Shown here piece after piece: positions 56,172-64,000 of a stretch of DNA of 64,000 nucleotides. The notes below the pieces were generated by a model, which had not been told where the DNA came from, ran no database searches, and saw only the letters and a program-made list of their open reading frames with translations. The stretch is from the NCBI GenBank assembly GCA_964030475.1, contig CAXIPT010000002.1, positions 454,138 to 518,137 of the forward strand, written 5' to 3'. This DNA is from Tethya wilhelma. Lineage: Eukaryota > Porifera > Demospongiae > Tethyida > Tethyidae. Both the position numbers and the translations under genes were made by a program. Within the stretch, counting starts at the first letter, position 1. Each line of letters begins with the position of its first letter.

Positions 56172-59100
56172 CTATATAGCTAGCGGTGATGGTTGAACTG
56201 TAACCTTCCACTCGTTTGATAGCATTTTTTGTAAGACATTCAAATTGTGAACAGTATCTGTAACCTCTTTTGGACACTCTGGTTTTGTAGGCACATGTCC
56301 ATGTCTTCTAACAAAGAATTCTGTCCACTTCTGTATAGATGAATACATTCCTTTGTACTTGTTTAGAAGGCTGTTCTTAATTTCACCAGACAACATTATA
56401 TGCTGAGATTGCAATTGATGATCAATAGTCATGTTTTTCTTCATCAGCAGCTTCACCTTAAAGCGTGTGTTGTCGAACTGTGTCAATGTTGCATTGACTG
56501 GCAGAATTTTGGATAGAGTTAGCCCAAGAGATGTTTTCAAATGAGGTGAGCTCACTTTATGTGTACTACTGTCAGATGAGCATGGTAGTAAGGCTTGGAG
56601 TTCAAAGTTCTCCAGAGCTGTAGAGGGTGGGCCAGAGCTCTTCGGAGCTGTAGAGGGTGGGTCAGAGCTCTCCGGAGCTGTAGAGGGTGGGTCAGAGCTT
56701 TCTGGAGCTGTAGAGGGTGGGTTAGAGCTCTCCGGAGCTGTAGAGGGTGGGCCAGAGCTCTCCAGAGCTGTAGAGGGTGGGTCAGAGCTCTCCAAAGCTG
56801 TAGAGGGCGGGTTAGAGCTCTCCAGAGCTGTAGAGGGTGGGTCAGAGCTTTCCGGAACTGTAGAGGGGGAGTCACAGCTCTCCGGAGCTGTAGAGGGCGG
56901 GCCAGAGCTCTCCTGAGCTGTAGAGGGCGGGCCAGAGCTCTCCGGAGCTGTAAAGGGTGGGCCAGAGCTTTCTACAGTGGTAGCATGACTAGGATTGGAG
57001 GTAGCATTTGTGTCAGTGGAGTCAGAACTTGATATAGTTTGTATACCATCTGATGTGTACTGTCGGACTATAACAGCAGGAAGTTCTATGTTGGAATGTG
57101 AGCACTCTTCCCATGTTTGCTGTAGATGCAGATCAACATCATGCAACATGTTAGATCTGTAATGCATGATTTTCGGACTTGCTGGACAATCCAATCCACC
57201 ATTGCCACTGTCAAAGAACTCAATGCCATTTGTAGTAGCCTTCCACCACACGCCAGGACCCAGTACAAGGTAGTCGCTGATACGCTCTAAGTGAGCCTGA
57301 TAATGTGTTGGAGTTTGTGCGATCCATGAGTGAGGTATTGTTGTGTTTACCTTTTGTGGAAGGACCTGAGCTAGCTTGCTTTCTTGTGTTACTACTGGGT
57401 TGTTGGTGTTGGATTTTGCTTCTTCCTGCATTCTTATCAGAATGTTGTCGATAATGTGGTTCGGTTGTTGGTTAGATGTGGCTTTAGTGATTTGTTTGGC
57501 TTGGCCAAAAAGGCGCTCCTGCATCTCAGTATTGACAGAACAAAGTGGTATCAGACGATACAGGAGTGGAGCATGAGTAACAATGGAGTGAAAGTACCTA
57601 CCGAATAATGTGTTCCGGTTTTTGGAATCACCAAACAGCTCAACACAGATTCTCCAGTGTATAAATGTGATGTTATGCAACCTTAAGATTGTAGATGGAG
57701 AGCGTTTAGTCTGTTCACTGTACATTATCTCTGATATTTCAACTGCTGTCCGAAACAACTCTCTGTAGGATGGGTGTGATGTACCACATTTGAGTAGATT
57801 GTTGTATATCAGGATAACTGCTTTGCGGTAGTCGGAAGCTCTCAGGGTTTTTTTGTTCAACGCTGTTTGTTTGATGTGTTGAACAACATTTCTTGTTTCT
57901 GCAGGTGCTACGTGCATTGCTTCGTCAATAATGTGACTGAAGTGACCTTTCAGGTCGTGAAGGGGCTCTACTGGAAATACTTCATATAAAGGTAATCCAA
58001 GTGTGTGAAGTGTTGTTTCTGGGGTATTCTGCACAAGAGCGGGAAAGTTCGATATTCCCTTTTTGAGGTTGTCTAGATCTTCCTGTAGCTCTGGTTTCTT
58101 CTTTCTTGTTGTTGTAATACCTCTCTTCTGTAGTTCAATTCGTAGTTCGGCAACCTTTAGATTACTCAGTGTGTCTGCTGGGTGTTTCTTCCACATCTCG
58201 CCTTGTAGCATGAACTCCTGGCGTTCTGAGAGAGTAAGGTGCCGAGCTCGAAAGCAATATGCTAAATCGTCAAATCTTGTGCAGTGAGCATCACATCCAA
58301 CACAGCAGTAGTACCCACCAACTTTGTTGCCTGCTTCAAACTGCTGTGCTGGTCCATCTCCATGGAAAAATCGTACAACATCATTTACTGGTATCCCTGT
58401 TTCTGTGTAGATTGTTTCACTGAAGTCGGAGAGGCTGTTTCTTCTGCAGTCAGTGAACATTCTCTGATCCTCCAAGGAACTACCAGATCTCCCAAGGATA
58501 TGTACTTGTGGTGTTTCTACTATTACTGGTATGTTTATTTGTATTCCTTTCTTGCTCATTTCTTCACTTGTAAAGTAGAACTGAGGATCATATACTGCTG
58601 ATATCAGTATGAGAATGTGCGAATGACCAGCTATATCTGAGTGGTCGTGCCAGATCTTGAAGTGCCTAGTACGACTTATAGTTCGCAGTTGTTCCTGTAG
58701 CTCTTCCAGTGTTGCATGCGTGTCATACGTCTCATGGAGCTCTGTTAGCCGTGACTTGATGGCTTCTTCTGAAAGACTGGTGAAGTAGCTATCAGGTTCA
58801 TTCCGAATAATGCCCAGCTCTTCGTGCTTTTTTAGCAGTTTCTTCCGAATATCTATGATTGGAATTTCTCTAGCTCGGGTTTGTTTTGTTGTTTCATTAA
58901 TTGAGAGTGTTGTTGGGTCAGTTGTGTAACTTGAGTATGATGTCGGTACGATTTCTTTACCTAGTTCAATTTCTCCAGTGTTGATTTTGTTCTTAACCTT
59001 TTCCTTTTGTTTGTATACAGGTTGATGCATTGGGAATGATACCTGCCCACCAGGTAGCCTCTTCTTTGACCGTCTCGGGGCTCTGTTTTGTCTCTCCTGT

Positions 59101-59501
59101 CTGCACGCTGCAGGTATTCCCTGTTCTGCAAGGAACTCCTTGATGACTTGCCCTCTGTTTGCACTGGTGAGTCCATAGTTAGAGCCTAACTCTGTCCAGT
59201 TGATCTTTTGGTTTGGTTCCCATGATTGAGCTTCGTCTATCAACTTCGTACGGTCAATTGACAAATTTTCGGGGGTCATACCATGTTTCTTTCGCTTGGG
59301 GGTTGTGTGCTCAGGAGTAGAGTCACTGCTACGTTTGCGATTTGTTGGTGTAGACAGACCTTCTTGCTTCCTTAGTTTGTCAAAAGCATTCCAACTAATT
59401 CTGTTTTGTAAAACGAGCGAATCCCCATTTGCATTCATATCACTTTGCATTGTCTGTTTGACTTCTCTCAACACTTTCCTTTTCTCTTGGAGTCTCTTCA
59501 A
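56172..59501 (-). CDS. Large SAP-domain ORF of an uncharacterised multicopy animal family
   Basis: 1,109 sense codons without a stop, by far the longest frame here. Basic nuclear-signal-like clusters lie at about 54-75 (NRKRSSD, TPKRKKHG) and 140-150. A folded core spans about 275-440: RHFKIWHDHSDIAGHSHILILIS, VHILGRSGSS, DVVRFFHGDGPAQQFEAGNK and GYYCCVGCDAHC. A SAP DNA-binding motif lies at 446-480 (NLKVAELRIELQKRGI). A helical part contains SVNTEMQERLFGQAKQITK (655-673). Twelve 10-residue repeats span 844-963, and a conserved-looking tail closes the protein. HDHSD, HGDGP and the EMQER glutamate could be a D...D...E set as in transposases; this is inference. I recall the family from sponges and corals as unnamed. 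The frame begins at TTG, its first ATG is codon 18 (59450), and the real start is probably upstream at 60048. Confidence 0.75.
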   Translation of the reverse strand: MKRLQEKRKVLREVKQTMQSDMNANGDSLVLQNRISWNAFDKLRKQEGLSTPTNRKRSSDSTPEHTTPKRKKHGMTPENLSIDRTKLIDEAQSWEPNQKINWTELGSNYGLTSANRGQVIKEFLAEQGIPAACRQERQNRAPRRSKKRLPGGQVSFPMHQPVYKQKEKVKNKINTGEIELGKEIVPTSYSSYTTDPTTLSINETTKQTRAREIPIIDIRKKLLKKHEELGIIRNEPDSYFTSLSEEAIKSRLTELHETYDTHATLEELQEQLRTISRTRHFKIWHDHSDIAGHSHILILISAVYDPQFYFTSEEMSKKGIQINIPVIVETPQVHILGRSGSSLEDQRMFTDCRRNSLSDFSETIYTETGIPVNDVVRFFHGDGPAQQFEAGNKVGGYYCCVGCDAHCTRFDDLAYCFRARHLTLSERQEFMLQGEMWKKHPADTLSNLKVAELRIELQKRGITTTRKKKPELQEDLDNLKKGISNFPALVQNTPETTLHTLGLPLYEVFPVEPLHDLKGHFSHIIDEAMHVAPAETRNVVQHIKQTALNKKTLRASDYRKAVILIYNNLLKCGTSHPSYRELFRTAVEISEIMYSEQTKRSPSTILRLHNITFIHWRICVELFGDSKNRNTLFGRYFHSIVTHAPLLYRLIPLCSVNTEMQERLFGQAKQITKATSNQQPNHIIDNILIRMQEEAKSNTNNPVVTQESKLAQVLPQKVNTTIPHSWIAQTPTHYQAHLERISDYLVLGPGVWWKATTNGIEFFDSGNGGLDCPASPKIMHYRSNMLHDVDLHLQQTWEECSHSNIELPAVIVRQYTSDGIQTISSSDSTDTNATSNPSHATTVESSGPPFTAPESSGPPSTAQESSGPPSTAPESCDSPSTVPESSDPPSTALESSNPPSTALESSDPPSTALESSGPPSTAPESSNPPSTAPESSDPPSTAPESSDPPSTAPKSSGPPSTALENFELQALLPCSSDSSTHKVSSPHLKTSLGLTLSKILPVNATLTQFDNTRFKVKLLMKKNMTIDHQLQSQHIMLSGEIKNSLLNKYKGMYSSIQKWTEFFVRRHGHVPTKPECPKEVTDTVHNLNVLQKMLSNEWKVTVQPSPLAI
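56613..56972 (-). repeat. Twelve 30-bp coding repeats (10 residues each)
   Basis: The units encode variants of ESSGPPSTAP, with D, N or G at the fourth position and P, L or Q at the tenth. Every unit keeps the frame, and none contains a stop. Confidence 0.95.
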
Positions 59502-59515
59502 ACTTGTTGGCTTTT

Positions 59516-60048
59516 TTATATTAGTCTTGATTTAGGTGTTTTTTCAAGAACATCAGTGATTTTCTTGTCAAATGTGTGCTTTGTGATTAAGTTAGTTTCA
59601 GTTAGCAGTTTCGAACCAAACTGTTCTGGAGAATTGAAGTCCTCCTCATGGAATTTGATTTGCACAGGTGATAGTTGCTGTTTTTTCGAACCAGGGAAAG
59701 CCATGCTCAAGTGTTGGTACTTACTTTGGCACACGTGACAATCACGTAAAGTGTGGTTTTCTTCTCATCTTGTGTTAAAGCACTCCATGCCGAGAAAGAA
59801 AATATTGTAACATAATGCTGTTTGGTTTCATTTGGATTCCAGCGTTGAGAGAAATTTCTTGTGATAGCTAGGAATTTCTTCGACGCAATGCTATATGTTA
59901 CTGTAAGGCCTGGTGTTTCAGAGAAATGGTTGTTATATTCTCGAAAAATAGAAGGCATTGCACCAGTGGGGATTTTTTTTTGTTTTGTTATAAACTTTGT
60001 TGTGTAATGATGTATTGCCATACGAGCAAAGTTGCAATTGATAGCCAT
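59516..60048 (-). CDS. N-terminal part of the SAP-domain gene, in two frames
   Basis: From ATG 60048 the first frame reads MAINCNFARMAIHHYTTKF, then PSIFREYNNHFSETPGL, NFSQRWNPNETKQHY and FSAWSALTQDEKK. At about 59758 the reading must shift by one base to go on with HTLRDCHVCQSKYQHLSMAF, which has a C-x2-C pair. At about 59530 a second one-base shift joins the long frame through NIKKPTSLKRLQ. Both shifts are explained by one missing A in an A-run, so sequencing error and true mutation are both possible. Joined, the gene would encode about 1,290 residues. No intron is needed. Confidence 0.6.
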
Positions 60049-60120
60049 GGTTGTGTTAGCTGCAGATAATCAATGTTTCATGGTGAATTTATACTACCTT
60101 ACATGCTGTATATTTTAAGC

Positions 60121-60156
<36 letters not shown>

Positions 60157-60556
60157 NACAGGCACACCGTCACACTCATTCACACAGTTGAAATTCTGCT
60201 CTGAAAAGCTCGTGGACTCAACTTGGCAGCACACTGCAAGCTCTCTTCTACTTCCCCCTACCTCAACCTTACACATATAGGCCTTGCCCACCTGTATTGA
60301 GCTGAGTGAACAAGCTAGTAGAGAAACAGAGACTGAGAATTGTTCAAGAACTTGAAGAAAACACTGAGCTGAACTTGATCAGTGGGAGTGTTTAGGCCTG
60401 CAAGAGAGCAAGAGAACAATTCTGTGCTGATCAAGTTGTTGTACTTCTGTATCTATTGTACTACTGTTGTTAAGTGTGTCTAAGTATCTAAATTTAATTA
60501 TTGTACTTGCCTGTGTACACTTTCCAAGGAGAAGCAGCTGGACTAGAGCTTAAACC
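60049..60556. other. Upstream region of the SAP gene, with (CT)n
   Basis: A (CT)n run at 60124-60156 ends at an N (60157), 76 bases before the ATG on the minus strand, where it reads as (GA)n. No TATA box is evident. The stretch 60160-60556 holds no recognised gene. Confidence 0.5.
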
Positions 60557-61161
60557 CATATGGAAAAGTAGAGGACATTTGGCACCTTTTAGGTGTAAAT
60601 TCCTCTATTTTTGACCAAAAACAGAGCATTTTTGGTACATTATTGGCCATAACTAGCTTTGGCCTAACAGTTGCAAAAATAATTCTCAGGTGCTTATTCT
60701 CTGATCTCTCTGCTTCAGTTTGATACCAATATTAGCATTGTGCACTAAGCAGAAGCCTTGTCACTTTTGACCTCAAAAAAGTTATGCGTAGTGTATTTGG
60801 TATGGGTCATGCGTGTGAATTATGACTACAATCAACCATCATTCTGATTGTACAAAAGCTTTCCAAAATAATTCCTAGCAACAGAAGGTTCAAACTATGT
60901 ACTTCTGTTTGGTACAAGTTTTATGACAAAATTTAAAGTAGAAGTCTCGTCATTTTTTGGAAGTTTAGCAGGAGTTTCAGTCTATTCTTTGGGGTGTGAA
61001 AAACAAAATTGTATGGCAGGATTGGATTGTTAGAGAAGTGTAAATCAGTGTAAAGTGAGAGCTACTAAATTTCTTTTGATTAACACCAGTGATCTCAAAG
61101 GCTTTCTCTATTATCAGCTACTACTAGAGATGTCCTTTTTCAGCCAAAACTTTTCCATATG
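60557..61161. mobile_element. Possible 605-bp element with 13-bp inverted ends
   Basis: CATATGGAAAAGT at 60557-60569 returns exactly in reverse complement at 61149-61161. GAGGACATTTGG near the left end and AGATGTCCTTTTT near the right extend the pairing. No ORF or sure target duplication was found. Confidence 0.4.
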
Positions 61162-61364
61162 ATCTTAATTTGAGCTGATGAAACAATACGCTGATCATAT
61201 CTGAACAAACTGCAGCTGTATATAGCGTTATTTGGCGCGCTCATTAAAAATTAATTTTCTATTGTATTTGAATTTCCCGGCAATTTCCTTCCACGCACGT
61301 GATGTCTTGTAGTGAAACTGGCCGGCTCAAATCATGGCGATTTGGATGCTTTGTAGAAATTCCA

Positions 61365-61662
61365 GTTTACCGCTACCAAATCATCAAGCTCTGGGAGTTA
61401 TTTTGTGATACAAGCATCATATAAAGACTGTACATTCGAATTCTGGGTGGAAACGTTGTCCTGCTCTTACCTGGTAAGAATGGAGAGTTTGTGAATAGCT
61501 AATTTGTACCTGATTGACTGTTATTTTTAGCCTTTTCTTGCTGTATCTTTAAATGACGGTGAACAATGCAACGTTTCCACCCAGATTATTATACTACTTG
61601 GTGAGAGCTTCCAGCTAATGTATAAATTGTTTCCATTCTTGAGCGTTTTGGTAGCGGTAAAC
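61365..61662. mobile_element. ~300-bp fold-back element
   Basis: GTTTACCGCTACCAAA at 61365 pairs exactly with 61647-61662. CTGGGTGGAAACGTTG at 61443 pairs exactly with 61569-61584. Both pairs share the same centre near 61513. No ORF is present. Confidence 0.7.
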
Positions 61663-62302
61663 GGTAAAGTAGTAGTTAAGAACGGTAATAATTAATGAGT
61701 TGTTTACCGGAAGCAATTATGTTACCATGGCAACAATGATATTCAATTTTATTATACATCTGTATACTAAAGGTTCACACTAGTATAAATGTCTAAATTC
61801 AATGCTACATCTTGATATGACAGCTTGTTCCCTTGATCTTCAGCAGTGTTTTCAGCATTCTGTAATTGCTGAGCTTGCCTTAACTGATCTGAGTAATTAC
61901 GATAATACTTCACAATACAATAATAGTATACTTATGTATGCATTATAATATCATGATATTTCAACAGCAGAAGCATTTTGTAGAACAGATTTCATTTCTA
62001 TAATGATCTTGTTTACCACAGCCTGGTATTTAATGAGTCAAATCTGTGTAAGATATAGAGTGTAGAAATTTCGTGACCATTTTTACAAGTCCTTGCAAAG
62101 TGTACTTTCATTCACTGAATGATGATGCCAAGCAAGCCTCAAGTGAGAAATTACCTCAGCACAGAAGGGAGTTGAAGTTATAATTAGAGAAAACTAAGAC
62201 TCAAAAAGGTATATACTCAATGCATACTGAGGCATTGATGCAAGCAGGAGTATATTCATTATTATCTTGGCATATAGTTTGCATGTGGCATGATAACTGT
62301 AG
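61663..62302. other. Gene-free stretch
   Basis: AT-rich, no feature recognised. Confidence 0.5.
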
Positions 62303-62461
62303 AAACAGGAGCAGAGGCTGAAATCTCTAGAAACCACAGCTAGAAAGCACGGCTGGGACCAATCCCACAAAAGAAGAGTGTCTGAATTACTAGCTCCTTT
62401 AGATCAGTTAAAGAATGATATGAAAGCATCAGGAGATCGGCATAGGATTCTCAGTACATGA
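62303..62461 (+). other. Candidate exon, charged helix
   Basis: After TGTAG the frame reads KQEQRLKSLETTARKHGWDQ, then KRRVSELLAPLDQLKNDMKASGDR, then stops. It has coiled-coil-like spacing but no family assignment. It may be a worn transposon piece. Confidence 0.25.
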
Positions 62462-62908
62462 GTTCAGAGATTTCCTGTATTCTACAGTTATAATATACTA
62501 TCCATTGGTGGTCATGAACTTATGTTCCATGCTGTTACGTGGTTTGGTTTTTCTATTAATTAGCTGGCTTGTGGTTGAGGAGTGAACTATTTGCATTCAC
62601 TGAGTGAAAATGTATACCATAATGCTACTATTGTATACATTGTAAATTGTAAATGTAATACAAATAGCTCCAAAACGGTGAAAAACTTTTGCACATTGAA
62701 GAACTTTTGAGTGATAAGCTCACAACAACAACATTAATGCAACCTATCAAAAAGGAAATGAACTCTACAGTGAAGGCACGGACAATAATCACTGTAGTTC
62801 AGTTATGGCGACATAATAAATGTTGCTACTCTAATATGTAGACATCAAGTTTAAACAGTTAATGGTTGTTCAAGTTGTAAGAGCAGTTTTTTCTTGTTGT
62901 CTGTACAG

Positions 62909-63115
62909 CTGATCTTCTATCCAGCAAAATCTTTCCTAACTAACATGAAGCAGTACAATGGGGCATGTGAGAGTACACATGAACAAACCGGAACTACAAG
63001 GCTTTCATCTCATCCTCACTTCAACTGGCCATCTGAATCTGGTGTATCACGGACCCATGCAAGTGCATGTTGTGCAGAAGGCAACCAAAGATATAAGAAC
63101 AGCTCCAAAGTTCAT
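62909..63115 (+). other. Candidate internal exon, phase 0-0
   Basis: A pyrimidine-rich acceptor (TTGTCTGTACAG) opens and a GTAAGTTT donor closes a 207-bp stretch that is open throughout. The product is LIFYPAKSFLTNMKQYNG and so on, with several Ser, Thr and His residues and a Cys pair (ACC). No family recognised. Confidence 0.3.
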
Positions 63116-64000
63116 GTAAGTTTCCATTTTGTTGTAATATAGGTAAAAGGTGTCAAGGTGCAAAATATATTTTTCTTGTACAAACCTTTCAACTTAGTTT
63201 ATGGCTTAAACATCTCTGAATCATACAGCATCCAGAAAAATAATTAATAATGGCAAACATGATTAATTTTACGGATAAATACATGTGATATCTAAAGAAC
63301 AGTAAACCAAGCAGTATATGTGACCGAATTTTGGAAAACCGACCAGATGTAGTAATATGCGAATTTTGAGATAGCGCTTGCATTGTAATCTACGTCATAT
63401 CAGCTAGCTATTTTCCAAATTTGAAGCGGCTAGGCGCTATAGTTTTGGAGATATGAGCTCAAATATACCGACCGTTCATTCCAATTTTACTCGCTAAAAT
63501 CGTGAGCAAATACGTTGCTAAGTGCGAGTACACAAACTCCGTATACTATCCGTGTTACAAATAATTTATGTTTGTGGTACAATTTTAGTGTAGTATCAGA
63601 ATATGCATGAAGTTAGTTGAAGCGCTAGCTAAAACTTACTTTATGAGCCTTTTTAAAGACACAGAAGACCAGGGAACCTTCCAGGAGGATTCAACAACGA
63701 GGTAAGTAAGTCTACTAAGTAGAATAATGTAGCGGGTGGGCTGTAACTAGAGTAACTAAGCTATAAATGGCGCAGAAATAAGCGCCCAATATTAATGCAT
63801 GCATCTATAGCTATTCTAACTGTAGGAAACAGTTTAGCTAATACTTATTGCTCATAATAAGAAGCGCTTAGCTTCTTTCCCCCACAAATTTCATTGCAAA
63901 TTTATTATGCACAATGTACAATACATTCATTCATTATTATGCACAGATAAACAGCTCCTGGCATAGCCCAGCGATTCTGCAACACTGTGTGCCATCTTCT
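63116..64000. other. Gene-free stretch
   Basis: A donor-like GAGGTAAGTAAG at about 63700 follows a short open stretch (TEDQGTFQEDSTT). Nothing else was recognised. Confidence 0.45.

Noticed and set aside
56595..57032. 145-codon plus-strand ORF of RALRSCRGWV repeats
   Set aside because: It is the antisense shadow of the ESSGPPSTAP coding array.
59516..59540. Programmed -1 frameshift at GAAAAAAC in the SAP gene
   Set aside because: The A-run is in the wrong phase for an A_AAA_AAC slip, and a stop in the -1 frame follows at once. A single missing A explains the break better.
1..64000. CRISPR array
   Set aside because: Tandem repeats are present (satellite, minisatellite, 30-bp coding units), but none shows short repeats with unique spacers.

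Overview
The window is animal nuclear DNA. It is AT-rich, has spliceosomal-type splice sites and microsatellites, and carries remnants of many eukaryotic transposon classes. The mix of repetitive ORF families (SAP-domain giant ORF, tudor-knot ORF, gag-like ORF, CCHC-knuckle ORF, DUF3987-type ORF) and the frequent AGCT/TAGC runs suggest a marine invertebrate, best guess a demosponge. That is family recognition from memory, not a search. No bacterial operon, CRISPR array, rRNA or tRNA gene was seen, and no complete multi-exon host gene.

Layout. 0-1.3 kb: the 3' part of a Penelope-like element between inverted repeats. 1.7-2.3 kb: a decayed PARP catalytic domain on the minus strand. 2.6-4.3 kb: a dead ORF with a terminal zinc knuckle, split by a 384-bp insertion. 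5.6-6.0 kb: a tudor-knot/chromo-barrel ORF. 6.7-8.8 kb: the tail of a pogo transposase with a PHD-like finger, then an R2-like retrotransposon. 10-15 kb: a non-LTR tail, a perfect hairpin element and a TTA-flanked inverted-repeat element. 16-24 kb: a 175-codon ORF, HECT-like, hAT, Tigger and gag-like pieces, two exact or near-exact tandem duplications and a second hairpin. 24-34 kb: a TA-flanked element, pogo debris and a TTAA-flanked element. 36.5-39.3 kb: a DEAH-box RNA helicase exon broken by an R2-like insertion. 39.5-45.9 kb: pogo, LTR, DUF3987-type, Tnp2-type and non-LTR remnants. 48-53 kb: more pogo, R2-like and HECT-like pieces, plus a nested inverted-repeat element. 53.7-55.9 kb: a minisatellite and a ~200-bp satellite. 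56.2-60.0 kb, minus strand: the only long open gene, about 1,290 codons if two one-base frame breaks are discounted. 60.5-64 kb: fold-back elements and weak exon candidates.

The elements do not form a pathway. They form a layered record in which insertions into recognisable targets (helicase exon, dead ORF, older repeat) can be ordered and some empty sites rebuilt. The strongest candidate for something undescribed is the minus-strand SAP-domain gene at 56.2-60.0 kb. It has a D...D...E-like set of acidic residues and twelve 10-residue repeats, and belongs to a family that I recall only as uncharacterised.
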